From NCBI RefSeq assembly GCF_003149085.1, contig NZ_QGDT01000003.1, forward strand, positions 124,001 to 188,000: DNA of 64,000 nucleotides, given 5' to 3'. Under the pieces are notes generated by a model. That model was not told the DNA's origin, did not search any database, and saw only the letters and a program-made list of their open reading frames with translations. Shown here one piece after another: positions 33,757-43,546 of the stretch. How positions within the stretch are numbered: position 1 is the first letter of the stretch; the number at the start of each line of letters is the position of its first letter. A program made the position numbers and the translations under genes. Source of the DNA: Dyadobacter jejuensis. GTDB lineage: Bacteria; Bacteroidota; Bacteroidia; Cytophagales; Spirosomataceae.

Positions 33757-36700
33757 ATGTATCAGAAAAGTTTACTTTTCAGGGCAGCGTGGTTAGCGTT
33801 GTTCGTTTTTTCCCTTACCTTCAGCGGACAGGTAATGGCTCAGGTAACCACCGGTAGTCTGAAAGGGATCATTACTGATAGTCAGAATGAGCCTCTTCCA
33901 GGAGCAACGGTAGTTGCCACTCATCAAAGTACTGGGGTAAAATACTCCACCCTCACTCGGGATGATGGACGGTATAACCTTAACAACCTTAATAGTGGTA
34001 TCTATACGATTGCCGCTACTTATGTTGGTTTTCAAGAGAGTCAGAAGGCCATTAATGTTTTGCTAGGTGAAGAGGCTAACGTCAACATTAGCATGAGCGA
34101 CGAGACCAATGTGCTTACCGAAGTGGTGATCAGAAATGATAATAACTTTAATAAGGATAAGCAAGGAACGGAGCTTAACATCTCTAACCAGCAGATTCAG
34201 GTAATGCCTACCGTATCAAGATCCCTAGCCGACTTTACCCGTCTTACGCCTCAAGTAAAGGTAGATGGTAACGGTGCCGTTTCTATTGCGGGTCAGAACA
34301 ACCGTTTTAACTCGATTTATATCGATGGAGCCGCCAATAATGATATGTTTGGGCTGTCGGCTTCAGGTACCAACGGTGGACAAACCGGCGTTAGTCCTAT
34401 CTCTATCGATGCTATCGAGCAGTTCAAAGTAGTTATCTCTCCTTACGATGTATCCTTAAGTGGATTTACGGGTGGTGGTATCAATGCTGTAACACGTTCA
34501 GGGACCAATAACCTGTCGGGTTCTGCTTACTACTATTTTAAAAATGAAAATATTTCAGGGAAAAGACCTGGTACTGATGCCCAGTACGACGATCCTACTT
34601 TCCAACGTACGAAATTGGCTAGCTTTAACTCCTATACTACTGGTTTTAGATTGGGTGGTGCCTTGGTTAAAAACAAATTGTTTTTCTTCGTTAATGCTGA
34701 ACTTCAACGTGAGACCAACCCTGTGCCCTTTACTTATAGCAACTACCAGGGAAGTATTACCCAAGCGGATCTAAACCGTCTTTCTGATGTGTTGAAGTCT
34801 AAGTACAATTACGATCCAGGTAGCTACGAAGATGTGATAAAAGAGGTGAATAGCAATAAGCTGACTGCCAAATTGGACTGGAATATTAACAATAAGCATA
34901 AGTTGTCGGTAAGTCACCGTTATACTTATGGGGAATCAATAAGCCCATCTACTTCTTCTAATTCGAATATCTACTTCTCTAACAGCGGTATTTATTTCCC
35001 AAGTACCACCAACTCTTCCTCTGCTGAGTTGAAAAGTACCTTTAGCAATACACTTTCTAACCGTTTGTTGATCGGGTATACTTCCGTTCATGATGACCGT
35101 GACCCTATTGGAAGTAACTTCCCTAATGTTTTGATCAATCAGACTAGCACCAAAGATCGTATCAATTTTGGTTCTGAGGCCTTTTCTTCGGCCAATGAGT
35201 TGACTTCAAAAATCCTTACCTTCAATGAGAAATTAGATTTCTATACCGGACGTCATAATATCTCTCTCGGTTTGGATGGTGAATTTGGTAGCTATTATAA
35301 CCTTTTCGTTCGTCAAAACTACGGAGCCTATACTTTCGATAGCTTCGAAGGATTCCTTAACGGTGATTTGCCATCGATCTACGCACGTTCTTACTCTCTA
35401 TTACCTGGCGATATCGCTGGAGATGGATCGAAAGCGGCTGCAGAGTTTAAGTCTGCTCGGGTGGGTGCCTTCGTAAACGACCGTTTCGATATTACTGACA
35501 AATTTACCTTGACAGGCGGTATTCGTTTCGATTTGAATACCTTCCCTACCAAAGGGTTTGAAGACGAAACTTTCAACAACACTTATTACAATACCATCGA
35601 TGCGATGTATCCTTTAGAGGGAGCCAAAGCTGGATTTATGCCTAGTGGTAAGTTTACTGCATCTCCTCGTTTAGGATTCAATTATGATGTAAAAGGTGAT
35701 AAGACCCTTCAGATTCGTGGAGGAACAGGTATCTTCTTAGGACGTGTGCCTATGGTATGGCCAGGTGGTATCTATACCAACAGTGGGGTGATTATCGGTG
35801 GGGTGTATCAGACTGGTACTGCCAACAACCTACCTTTTGTAGCGGATGTAAACAATCAATATACTGCTGAAGATTTCGGTAAAACCGTTTCCGTTCCTTC
35901 TGGTGAGTTGAACCTGATTACTAAAAACTTTAAGTTACCACAGGTTTGGAGATCGAGCCTTGGAGTGGATAAAAAAGTGAATGGTGGATGGATTTTTAGT
36001 GCCGAAGGAATTTTCACCAAAAATTACAACGACGTAGCCTACGAAAACGTGATTTTGGATAAAGGTGCCATTAAAAATGCTGCTGGAGCCGACAATCGGA
36101 TGATCTACAACCCTGCCGGTACTGCTCCTACTAAGATCGACCTAGATCCTAACACGAACGGAATTCAGAATCCTTATACCAACATTATTCTGATGAAGAA
36201 TGCCGCAGCCAAAGACAATGGATATTCATACAGTGTTACAGGTCGTGTTGAAAAAACATTCGCCCAGAAGTTGATCACTAGCTTGGCTTATACCTATGGT
36301 AAATCCGAAGTATTGAATGAGGTGACTAGTTCTCAGAACTCTTCGCAGTGGCGCTATATGGAGACTGTCAATGGACGGAATCATATGACCCGCTCACGTT
36401 CTGACTTCGACCTAGGTCACCGTATCGTAGGTTTTGCTTCCTACCGTTTCGAGTACTCGAAAAATGCCGCTACTACTGTTTCTTTGTTCTATAATGGCCA
36501 GTCTAGCAACCCCTTCTCTTATACCTACCGTAACAGTATGGTGAAAGATTACTCGGTTAGCGAATCCAATGATCTGATCTTCGTGCCTGCTACTAAGGAG
36601 CAAATCGTATTTAAGGATGCTGCAACCGCCGATGCTCAATGGGCCGCTTTGGATCAGTTTATCAAGGACGATTCTTACCTTTCAGGAAGAAGAGGAAAGT

Positions 36701-37050
36701 ATGCTGAGAGAAACTCATCTAGACCTCCTTTTGTGAACATCTTTGATGTGAAGGTTCTTCAAGATATATACTTCGAAATGGGTGGCAAACGCCATACTTT
36801 ACAGCTTAGCTGGGATGTGTTTAACGTAGGAAACTTGCTCAATAAGAAATGGGGACGTCAGTACTATGTGACCAACGATAGCTATCAGTTGATTACTTTT
36901 GAAGGGTACAAGGATGCAGCTGCCGGAGACTATACTCCGCTGATGTCGTTCAGCACTCCATCGGGTACGCCTTGGAACCTTTCTGATGGTTCATCGGGTA
37001 ATATCTCTAGATGGACGAGCCAAATAGGTATTCGTTATATCTTCAACTAA
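33757..37050 (+). CDS. Oar-like TonB-dependent outer-membrane receptor
   Basis: The product is about 1097 residues from ATG 33757 (MYQKSLLFRAAWLALFVF), which directly yields a signal peptide ending near GQVMAQ; the upstream in-frame ATG 33715 would add 14 residues before it. The mature protein starts with a carboxypeptidase-regulatory-like beta domain (GSLKGIITDSQNEPLPGATV, about 34-53). A plug domain follows (SLADFTRLTPQVKVDG and IYIDGAANND), then a long 22-strand-type barrel that ends in GIRYIFN with terminal aromatic residue context. Oar-like receptors of this size take up or export large substrates with TonB energy; the ligand is unknown. No SusD-like partner is adjacent, so it is not a canonical PUL receptor. 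Confidence 0.92.
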   Translation: MYQKSLLFRAAWLALFVFSLTFSGQVMAQVTTGSLKGIITDSQNEPLPGATVVATHQSTGVKYSTLTRDDGRYNLNNLNSGIYTIAATYVGFQESQKAINVLLGEEANVNISMSDETNVLTEVVIRNDNNFNKDKQGTELNISNQQIQVMPTVSRSLADFTRLTPQVKVDGNGAVSIAGQNNRFNSIYIDGAANNDMFGLSASGTNGGQTGVSPISIDAIEQFKVVISPYDVSLSGFTGGGINAVTRSGTNNLSGSAYYYFKNENISGKRPGTDAQYDDPTFQRTKLASFNSYTTGFRLGGALVKNKLFFFVNAELQRETNPVPFTYSNYQGSITQADLNRLSDVLKSKYNYDPGSYEDVIKEVNSNKLTAKLDWNINNKHKLSVSHRYTYGESISPSTSSNSNIYFSNSGIYFPSTTNSSSAELKSTFSNTLSNRLLIGYTSVHDDRDPIGSNFPNVLINQTSTKDRINFGSEAFSSANELTSKILTFNEKLDFYTGRHNISLGLDGEFGSYYNLFVRQNYGAYTFDSFEGFLNGDLPSIYARSYSLLPGDIAGDGSKAAAEFKSARVGAFVNDRFDITDKFTLTGGIRFDLNTFPTKGFEDETFNNTYYNTIDAMYPLEGAKAGFMPSGKFTASPRLGFNYDVKGDKTLQIRGGTGIFLGRVPMVWPGGIYTNSGVIIGGVYQTGTANNLPFVADVNNQYTAEDFGKTVSVPSGELNLITKNFKLPQVWRSSLGVDKKVNGGWIFSAEGIFTKNYNDVAYENVILDKGAIKNAAGADNRMIYNPAGTAPTKIDLDPNTNGIQNPYTNIILMKNAAAKDNGYSYSVTGRVEKTFAQKLITSLAYTYGKSEVLNEVTSSQNSSQWRYMETVNGRNHMTRSRSDFDLGHRIVGFASYRFEYSKNAATTVSLFYNGQSSNPFSYTYRNSMVKDYSVSESNDLIFVPATKEQIVFKDAATADAQWAALDQFIKDDSYLSGRRGKYAERNSSRPPFVNIFDVKVLQDIYFEMGGKRHTLQLSWDVFNVGNLLNKKWGRQYYVTNDSYQLITFEGYKDAAAGDYTPLMSFSTPSGTPWNLSDGSSGNISRWTSQIGIRYIFN

Positions 37051-37072
37051 TCGAAATACTCGATAGACTATT

Positions 37073-37110
37073 AAAGCACCCATGCAGAGCGAAATCTGCA
37101 TGGGTGCTTT
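37073..37110. terminator. Strong bidirectional terminator
   Basis: AAAGCACCCATGCAGA pairs perfectly with TCTGCATGGGTGCTTT around a GCGAAA loop and is followed by more T residues. It ends the receptor gene (+); the stop codon of the convergent patatin gene begins 2 bases later. Confidence 0.88.
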
Positions 37111-37111
37111 T

Positions 37112-38014
37112 TTATAGCTTACTCTCCTTTTTTAGAATGTGTAAGGCTTCCTTATAGCCCTCTACCAACAACCGGGAGATATCTTCGGAGGTAAAATGCT
37201 GAAGGTCCAATACCAAGGGAGCACTGGGCCTGATCACCGTAAGGGACATATGCTTGCCGCGAAGTATGGATCTGTCCACAAACGACTCAGCCCATTGGAT
37301 ATTGCTGTTGACGATCTGGTTGACCGTGATGTCCCGAACACGCTCAATAAGGGTGATCAGGTTTTGCGCATTCATGTCTTCTGCCTGATACAAATGTGGC
37401 GAATGGCAAGCTATCAGGACGATTTCGGTGGCTCCATCTTCTATGGCTTGCCGTACCGGCGCTACTTCCCGCATGCCGCCATCCAAATAAAACTCCTTAT
37501 CGATCTCTACCGTCGGCATCAACATCGGTATGGAAGAACTGGCATTGACGAAGTCCATAAAATGTGCCTCGTTCTTGGATACGTATTTGATTTCTCCACT
37601 TTGTATATTGACTGCCCCTACCTTAGAGAGCAGGGTGCTCGCTTCAATATACGCCTGATTGATATGGCCCCGGATCAGATTATGCAATGGAGAGGGGTCA
37701 AGGATGCCATCGAAGCGGCTCCTCAGGGTGTTTACTCCTAGCAACATGCGCGATCGGAGGGTAGAGATATCCTGTGGATGGGTGATATGATGGATCCAAA
37801 ACTCTAGTAGTTTTCGGCCGGCTACTTTCCAGTTTACCTCATCATTTTCGACGAGCTGTTGTCCCGATTCATTGACTAAAAAGGTGGTGTTTAATGCTCC
37901 TACAGATATGCCATATATCATGTCGGGTTGGAAACCGTCTTCCATGACGGCCTGGATGGCGCCCACTTGAAATGCTCCTTTCATGGACCCTCCTCCCAGT
38001 ACTAGTGCTCTCAT
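37112..38014 (-). CDS. Patatin-like phospholipase family protein
   Basis: A 300-residue patatin. The oxyanion loop is GGGSMKGAFQVGAI (about 7-20), the nucleophile motif G-I-S37-V-G is at 35-39, and the catalytic Asp is in FYLDGGMREVAPV (D-G-G, about 178-180). These Ser-Asp dyad enzymes hydrolyse acyl chains from phospholipids or lysolipids. There is no signal peptide, so it is probably cytoplasmic or membrane-associated; no beta-barrel domain of the PlpD type follows. It is a single gene between the receptor terminator and the divergent polyprenyl synthase. Confidence 0.9.
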   Translation of the reverse strand: MRALVLGGGSMKGAFQVGAIQAVMEDGFQPDMIYGISVGALNTTFLVNESGQQLVENDEVNWKVAGRKLLEFWIHHITHPQDISTLRSRMLLGVNTLRSRFDGILDPSPLHNLIRGHINQAYIEASTLLSKVGAVNIQSGEIKYVSKNEAHFMDFVNASSSIPMLMPTVEIDKEFYLDGGMREVAPVRQAIEDGATEIVLIACHSPHLYQAEDMNAQNLITLIERVRDITVNQIVNSNIQWAESFVDRSILRGKHMSLTVIRPSAPLVLDLQHFTSEDISRLLVEGYKEALHILKKESKL

Positions 38015-38276
38015 AGATTATTTATAAAAGGATGAACCTGATTGAGTGAATGATGTTGGTGATTATTTTGTTGGTCTACGTGTCACGCCAGGTTTGAAAT
38101 GGTTCGATTGATCGTTTAGCGACTTCAATTGTAAACATTTTCTACTTAAAATGCTTAGAAAAACCAGATTTTGTTTCAATTTTGAAGTTTTTACGTAATA
38201 TTGGTTTGTGTCTACCAATTGTGTGACGCGCTATTCACCATTAATGACTTTTAGAGGCTAAAACCTCTTCCTAAAT

Positions 38277-39251
38277 ATGACCCCTTCAGTAAAGGAAATA
38301 CAATTGCCAGTTGCCGAGGAGATGAAAGTTTTTGAACAAAAGTTTCGTCAATTCATGAAGAGTGAGGTAATGCTTCTCGATCAAATCATGAATTATATTG
38401 TTCGCCGCAAGGGTAAGCAATTGCGCCCCATGTTTGTCTTCTTGTCTGCTGGTACTTGCGGTAACATTAACGAATCCTCGTACCGGGGGGCGGCCCTGAT
38501 CGAATTACTACATACCGCCACGCTGGTTCATGATGATGTGGTCGATGATTCCAATTATCGCAGAGGCTTTTTTTCGGTCAATGCCTTATGGAAAAATAAA
38601 ATTGCTGTTTTAGTAGGCGATTATTTATTGTCTAGAGGTTTGTTGCTATCAGTAGACCACGGCGAATTCGATTTGTTAAAGATCGTATCGAATGCCGTCA
38701 GAGAGCTCAGTGAAGGGGAGTTGCTGCAGATGGAGAAGGCCCGCAGGCTCGACATCGATGAAGCAGTGTATTATCAGATTATACGTCAAAAAACGGCATC
38801 CCTGATCGCCTCTTGCTGTGCTGTAGGCGCTTGTTCGGTAGGTGCCCCCCAGGAGGTGGTCCATAAGATGCACACCTTTGGGGAGAAAGTAGGTATGGCT
38901 TTTCAGATCAAAGATGACCTATTCGACTATGGGGAGGATGAAATTGGGAAGCCCTTGGGCATCGACATCAAGGAAAAGAAAATGACCTTACCACTTATAT
39001 ATGCCCTTAATAATGCCAGTTGGCTCGAAAAGCGTCGGGTGATCGGTATCATCAGGAATGAAAGCCATAAGCCTAAGCGGGTCCAGGAGGTCATAGAATT
39101 TGTAAAGGCTTCGGGTGGCCTTGGTTATGCCAAGCAAGTGATGCAGAAATATGTAGATGAGGCCATACAACTTTTGAGTGAATTTGCCGATTCTAGCCAT
39201 AAGCGATCGCTTGAGCAGCTCGTTCATTATACCATTCAAAGAACCAAATAA
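38277..39251 (+). CDS. Polyprenyl synthetase family protein (trans-isoprenyl diphosphate synthase)
   Basis: A 324-residue head-to-tail isoprenyl diphosphate synthase. It has GKQLRP (about 46-51), the first aspartate-rich motif H-D86-D87-V-V-D90-D91, a second motif in FQIKDDLFDYGEDE (about 218-231), and the KT pair in IIRQKTASLIASC. The sequence fits the octaprenyl/long-chain group, which makes the side chain of menaquinone; undecaprenyl phosphate is normally made by the unrelated cis-type UppS. The chain length cannot be read reliably by eye. It is a single gene ended by a strong hairpin. Confidence 0.92.
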   Translation: MTPSVKEIQLPVAEEMKVFEQKFRQFMKSEVMLLDQIMNYIVRRKGKQLRPMFVFLSAGTCGNINESSYRGAALIELLHTATLVHDDVVDDSNYRRGFFSVNALWKNKIAVLVGDYLLSRGLLLSVDHGEFDLLKIVSNAVRELSEGELLQMEKARRLDIDEAVYYQIIRQKTASLIASCCAVGACSVGAPQEVVHKMHTFGEKVGMAFQIKDDLFDYGEDEIGKPLGIDIKEKKMTLPLIYALNNASWLEKRRVIGIIRNESHKPKRVQEVIEFVKASGGLGYAKQVMQKYVDEAIQLLSEFADSSHKRSLEQLVHYTIQRTK

Positions 39252-39285
39252 TAGGGAGATAAAAACCAATTGTATCCATAAAAAA

Positions 39286-39325
39286 GGGAAGGGCTAGAAC
39301 CGTTTGGTATCTAGCCCTTCCTTTC
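39286..39325. terminator. Bidirectional hairpin terminator
   Basis: GGAAGGGCTAGA (from 39287) pairs with TCTAGCCCTTCC (39310-39321) around an 11-nt loop, with A-rich sequence before and TTTC after. It lies between the convergent polyprenyl synthase (+) and GMC oxidoreductase (-). Confidence 0.82.
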
Positions 39326-39369
39326 AATAGCCCGCCCTGATTTACTGAAGCATCAGGAAGGCGAGTTGA

Positions 39370-41085
39370 TTAAAGATTCTTTTTCTTCAATTCTTTTACG
39401 GCAAAGTCTGCTGCACGAGCGGTTAGTGCCATAAATGTCAGTGATGGATTGACACAGGATGCGGAAGTCATAACGGCCCCATCGGTCATAAATACATTTT
39501 TAACCGCATGAAGCTGATTATTTGCATTGACTACCGAGGTCTTTGGGTCGCGGCCCATGCGTGCCGTACCCATCTCATGAATGGCCATTCCTAAGTAAGA
39601 GCCACGATCGTTGGTTCTTACATTTTTAACGCCCGAACGTTCTAGCATTTCCGCTGCATCGTTGCGCATATCCTCACGCATTTTTTTCTCGTTCTCCTTA
39701 ATCTCCGCGTCGAATACAACCACCGGAATTCCCCATTTATCGAGTTTTTCGCGGTTGAGGTACATTTTGTTTTCGTGATAGGGAAGTGTTTCTCCGAACC
39801 CACCAAATCCAATAGTCCATTCTCCAGGGGAGGTCAACTCTTCTTTAAAGTCGGCGCCAAACGCCAATTCGGCCACATTGCGTTTCCATCCTTGGCGGCT
39901 TCCTCCACCTTGGTATCCAAACCCCCGGATGTAATCGCGCTTGTCATTCCCAATGTTACGATAGCGGGGGATATAGACACCATTGGCCCGGCGCCCGAAA
40001 TAGTATTTGTCTAAGTCGCCTTCCCAAACGCCACTCGCACCAGTACGGAAATGGTGATCCATCAGGTTATGTCCTAATTCTCCAGAATCATTGCCCATTC
40101 CGTTAGGGAATCGGTCCGAGATGGAGTTCATCAGTATGGCCGTCGAACTGATCGTACTCGCACACACAAAGACGATTTTGGCGAAATATTCTCTTTCTTG
40201 GAGCGTTACCGAATCGACGATACGTACCCCAGTGGCCCGCTGGGTCTCTGGGTCGTAGATAATCTCCCGGACATTGGTGTCGGGCCTTAAGGTAAGTAGG
40301 CCCGTCTTCATGGCCGGTGGTAGGGTACTGGACTGGGTGCTAAAATAGGCGCCATAAGGGCAGCCGTAGGAACACCGGTTCCGGTACTGGCAAGGAGAGC
40401 GCCCCCCTTCCAATTGTATTTTGGAAGGATTAGAGAGGTTGGCTACCCGTCCTATGGTCATGGTGCGGCCAGGGAAGTTTTTCTCCAATCTTTTCCGTAC
40501 CTCTTTTTCGACAAAATACATGTCCATGGGAGGTAAAAACTCACTGTCGGGCAATTGCGGCAACCCAAGTTTCTCTCCCGATATGCCTACATGTTTCTCC
40601 ACATAGCTGTACCATGGGGCGATATCTTTGTAGCGTATCGGCCAGTCGATGGCGATACCGTCCTTGAGGTTGGCTTCAAAGTCGAGGTCACTCCAGCGAT
40701 ACGACTGCCGCCCCCACATGATAGACTTACCCCCAACGATGTTAGGACGATACCAATCGAAACGCTTTTTTTCTTCATACATCGAGTCGGAATCGTTCAT
40801 CCAATAGTTTTCGGTCATTTCATTATAAGGGTAGTCCCTCGACAGAAATGGGTGGGATTCCTTTTGCTTCACCGTGATCCGACCATTATATTCCGTTTCC
40901 CAGGGGGCTTTTAATGCATTGGTATAGCCCGATACATGTTCAAGGTTTTTACCCTTTTCCAGCATCAGCACTTTTAACCCTTTTTCTGTTAATTCTTTGG
41001 CTGCCCAGCCACCCGAAACTCCCGAGCCTATTACAATGGCATCGTAGGTGGCTTCTTTTTGGGCATCAATATTTAAATTCGCCAT
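39370..41085 (-). CDS. GMC-family FAD oxidoreductase
   Basis: The product is about 571 residues from ATG 41085 (MANLNIDAQKEATYDAIVIG); the longer in-frame start 41145 adds 20 residues without a signal peptide. The FAD Rossmann motif is GSGVSGGWAAKELTEKG, the FAD-covering region is GGKSIMWGRQSYRWSDLDF, and the catalytic-side HEMGTARMG followed by NPSLTFMALTARAAD closes the GMC fold. Family members oxidise sugars or alcohols (gluconate 2-dehydrogenase/glucoside 3-dehydrogenase types in Bacteroidota). The gene lies downstream of a gluconate 2-dehydrogenase subunit 3 gene on the same strand, which is the usual electron-transfer/export partner. Confidence 0.9.
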   Translation of the reverse strand: MANLNIDAQKEATYDAIVIGSGVSGGWAAKELTEKGLKVLMLEKGKNLEHVSGYTNALKAPWETEYNGRITVKQKESHPFLSRDYPYNEMTENYWMNDSDSMYEEKKRFDWYRPNIVGGKSIMWGRQSYRWSDLDFEANLKDGIAIDWPIRYKDIAPWYSYVEKHVGISGEKLGLPQLPDSEFLPPMDMYFVEKEVRKRLEKNFPGRTMTIGRVANLSNPSKIQLEGGRSPCQYRNRCSYGCPYGAYFSTQSSTLPPAMKTGLLTLRPDTNVREIIYDPETQRATGVRIVDSVTLQEREYFAKIVFVCASTISSTAILMNSISDRFPNGMGNDSGELGHNLMDHHFRTGASGVWEGDLDKYYFGRRANGVYIPRYRNIGNDKRDYIRGFGYQGGGSRQGWKRNVAELAFGADFKEELTSPGEWTIGFGGFGETLPYHENKMYLNREKLDKWGIPVVVFDAEIKENEKKMREDMRNDAAEMLERSGVKNVRTNDRGSYLGMAIHEMGTARMGRDPKTSVVNANNQLHAVKNVFMTDGAVMTSASCVNPSLTFMALTARAADFAVKELKKKNL

Positions 41086-41219
41086 AGCTATTTTTATACT
41101 TAAAGTTTTTATTTTAGTGCTATAAGATTTGTCCGTATCAGGCATGCGATTGTCTGAAAGTAAAATCGGACCGCCGTCAGCATTACGAACGACTCTTGAT
41201 AAAGTCTATTGGGCGCAAA

Positions 41220-41750
41220 TTATAGGGCCCATGATTTTTGTCCTTTAGGCATAGGCCAGGTTCCTTCGAAGCGGCCCGGTATCGGTAAGTAATCCAAGGC
41301 TTGCGTACAGCCAATCTCCGAGGTGAAATAAGCGGTGACGGTAAGGTCTTTCATCATTTTGAAAAAAGGCTTGTCGACTTTTGTGGTTTCTAGTACGACC
41401 GCATTTTTGTTTTCGGTGCTTAGTGCTACGAAGCCTTTTCCAAACTTCGATTTCGCCAAGGCGTCGAGCTTACCAAGTCCCTTATAATACTGCTGTTGTG
41501 CCGGCAATTCGTAACAATCCCGCAACACGCGAATTATAAAATCTTCGGCCCCAGCCGCCTTGGCTCCGGGGGTAGTAGTAGTGGGGATGATCACGTCGGC
41601 TACTTCGGCAATTAGCAGCTTTTGTTCGGCCGTTGGGTCAATGAAGCCGCCATGATTGGTTTTTTCATTCAGGATGCCGGCCATCAGCGGGGCGGATATT
41701 ACTCCTCCCAGCATCATGGTTATTCTTTGTACAGCGACTCTGCGATTCAT
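41220..41750 (-). CDS. Gluconate 2-dehydrogenase subunit 3 family protein
   Basis: A 176-residue protein. The leader MNRRVAVQRITMMLGGVISA has twin Arg and then a hydrophobic stretch, fitting a Tat-type signal. The body contains the family block LLIAEVADVIIPTT...GAKAAGAEDFIIRVLRDCY. In bacterial sugar dehydrogenases this small subunit accompanies the FAD subunit and is thought to carry it through the Tat system. Here the FAD subunit gene follows on the same strand after a gap of about 134 bp, supporting a heterodimer. The specific sugar is unknown, and no cytochrome subunit is adjacent. Confidence 0.9.
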   Translation of the reverse strand: MNRRVAVQRITMMLGGVISAPLMAGILNEKTNHGGFIDPTAEQKLLIAEVADVIIPTTTTPGAKAAGAEDFIIRVLRDCYELPAQQQYYKGLGKLDALAKSKFGKGFVALSTENKNAVVLETTKVDKPFFKMMKDLTVTAYFTSEIGCTQALDYLPIPGRFEGTWPMPKGQKSWAL

Positions 41751-42149
41751 AAATTAAGGATTAATTATTGGGGTTGATGTGTCTATTTTGGATTGCGCCT
41801 GCCCATATGACTCTCGTTGGTGTGGGCTTACAATTGCTTCTTTAGGATACTAAATGATACTATTTTTGGAAACGATTTACTAAAATCGATAAATTTATTC
41901 TTTCCAGCAAGCTTTCTAATTGTTTGAGCGTTAATTTAGTGTCGTTTTTACACAATTGTTGATTTGACAACTAAAATATTCTGTTTTAAACCTAGGGGGT
42001 AACTTAGGGAGGATTTGGGCTTCATCGTTGATTTGTACCATCAATTCCCTTTTCTCTGTTATGCTTTATTTGTTGTTATTATGGATCTTTGTGCTCCCAA
42101 CAGAAGCCTGATAAGGCTATAATTTAACTCAATTTTACTTCAATTTAGT
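41751..42149. other. 399-bp intergenic region between divergent genes
   Basis: AT-rich with no significant ORF (only a 16-codon stub MLYLLLLWIFVLPTEA near 42060-42111). It separates the subunit 3 gene (-) and the DUF983 gene (+) and must hold both promoters. I cannot place them confidently, and I see no RNA gene or riboswitch. Confidence 0.45.
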
Positions 42150-42521
42150 ATGGCCAGTAATAATAAATTAGTCAATGTTCTTATAAATAAATGTCCCAGA
42201 TGCGGGGTAGGTGATTTTTTCGTAACCAAGTCGGCTTATACCCGCCGGTTCGACGAAATGAATAAACAATGTGCTCATTGCGATGAAAACTTCGTTCCTG
42301 AGCCCGGTTTTTACCAAGGTGCATTATATATGAGTTATGCATTTTACGTCGCTTTTATGGTGATTTATTTCCTTATTTTTGTCAATTATTTTGAACCATA
42401 TCTCAATTACTTCTTGGTAAGTATTATTCCGGTGTTGGTGTTGCTTACCCCTTGGTTTTATCGCTTGGCTCGCCGCTCATGGCTGGCCATCTTTATTAAA
42501 CCTAAAGAAGTTAGGGGGTAA
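42150..42521 (+). CDS. DUF983 zinc-ribbon membrane protein
   Basis: A 123-residue DUF983 protein. A zinc-ribbon-like CPRCGVGDFF (C15, C18) is paired with QCAHCDENFVPEPGFYQGALY (about 40-60) and then two transmembrane segments (about 63-85 and 90-110). The double CxxC arrangement and the PGFYQGALYMSY block are characteristic. The function of the family is unknown; it is widespread in Bacteroidota and Proteobacteria and sits in the inner membrane. It is a single gene followed by a weak hairpin (42545-42566) and then a lipoprotein gene. Confidence 0.9.
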   Translation: MASNNKLVNVLINKCPRCGVGDFFVTKSAYTRRFDEMNKQCAHCDENFVPEPGFYQGALYMSYAFYVAFMVIYFLIFVNYFEPYLNYFLVSIIPVLVLLTPWFYRLARRSWLAIFIKPKEVRG

Positions 42522-42544
42522 TTCACCCCTTTTTAAAAGGATGT

Positions 42545-42566
42545 CCATACCCATCGTGAGGTATGG
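42545..42566 (+). terminator. Short hairpin between DUF983 and lipoprotein genes
   Basis: CCATACC (42545-42551) pairs with GGTATGG (42560-42566), 8-nt loop, followed a few bases later by TATTTTTT. This is a modest terminator candidate, and the T-tract is also close to the next gene start. Confidence 0.4.
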
Positions 42567-42592
42567 GAAGTATTTTTTAAGAAAACACAATT

Positions 42593-43069
42593 ATGAAGTT
42601 TACCTGCGTTTCATTTAGCCCACTTTGTTTTACGGTATTATTCTCATTTTTTTTTCTTTTTGGATGTAACCAATCTGCATCGGATGCAACCGAGGCGGTA
42701 AGCATGCTTACGGCCATCGATAAATGGTCCATCGACCGGATCACCGTCAACGACGATACTGTATTGAAGGACGGAAAACCGGTCCCTTCTTTCGATGGGA
42801 TTACGATCGACCGGTACATGTCTACCATTACCTTTGAGGAGGATGGTTTGCTGGTTGGGGACTATAATAAAGGAACGGCCAAAACGGAATTGAAGTGGAA
42901 GATGGTGGACGATCAGGTGATCATTTCAGCAATGGATAGCACGGTGCAAGCCGGAGAATGGATGATAGACCAGTCGGCCATCCGCCCCGATGCCTTTGTC
43001 ATGTACACTTCTACCCAAGCCTACGATTTTCCAAATACTACTACGGTAAGTTTATATTATAAAAAGTAG
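42593..43069 (+). CDS. Putative lipoprotein, 158 aa
   Basis: A 158-residue protein whose leader ends F-L-F-G-C25-N, a lipobox, so it is a lipoprotein. The mature part is short and beta-rich (YMSTITFEEDGLLVGDYNKG, about 82-101; LKWKMVDDQVIISAMDS), reminiscent of the lipocalin-like DUF4488/DUF5004 lipoproteins of Bacteroidota, but I cannot assign a family with certainty. The ATG at 42593 follows an AT-rich leader. It is the only gene between two hairpins, so it is probably monocistronic. Confidence 0.6.
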   Translation: MKFTCVSFSPLCFTVLFSFFFLFGCNQSASDATEAVSMLTAIDKWSIDRITVNDDTVLKDGKPVPSFDGITIDRYMSTITFEEDGLLVGDYNKGTAKTELKWKMVDDQVIISAMDSTVQAGEWMIDQSAIRPDAFVMYTSTQAYDFPNTTTVSLYYKK

Positions 43070-43095
43070 CAAGGATACCTCTAAATAGGTATTAT

Positions 43096-43136
43096 ATGGG
43101 AGCATAACGCACTTATCGTGTCGGTTGTGCTCCCAT
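43096..43136 (+). terminator. Hairpin terminator after the lipoprotein gene
   Basis: ATGGGAGCA (43096-43104) and TGCTCCCAT (43128-43136) form a 9-bp stem, extended inside by AAC/GTT with a bulge, followed by TTTGTTTC. Confidence 0.75.
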
Positions 43137-43546
43137 TTTGTTTCTACCAAATTGTAGAAACAATTTGATTTGTTACTCTTGGTTGATAAGTTTTATAGGG
43201 GTTTTCGGGTAAATAATTTTATACTTAACTGGGGTTTTGTACTCCTCGAATAACCATATGACTAGACCCTAGCTCGTTACACAATCTAGAATGTCCAAAA
43301 AAGTACCCTTGTCAAATAAGTATTATAGGAAATAATGCTTTAGTGCCGATACTTAACTGTATTTAATAAATATTCCGTAGAAATATAGCTAGATTTTTTT
43401 CTTCAATTAATTTAAGAACTGCTTCTGTATTAATTCTACAACGAAATTGTCTTAACTTTACAATCATTGCCGAATTGTCCAAATAAGGGGGATCGGTTAG
43501 AAAGAACTTCTATTAAAAATGGCGACCTACTAAAGAGAATTGTAAT
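43137..43546 (+). other. Intergenic region upstream of the exopolysaccharide locus
   Basis: About 410 AT-rich bases without a plausible gene, presumably carrying the promoter for the response regulator and downstream glycan genes. I see A/T-rich blocks (for example TTGTCTTAACTTTA near 43448-43461, a partial -7-like match) but no convincing full promoter, JUMPStart-like element or riboswitch. Confidence 0.45.

Noticed and set aside
37196..37741. 181-aa + strand ORF
   Set aside because: Lies inside the patatin gene on the opposite strand; the patatin motifs establish the minus frame.
39286..39325. Riboswitch between convergent genes
   Set aside because: A simple perfect stem with T-rich tail between two gene ends is fully explained as a terminator.
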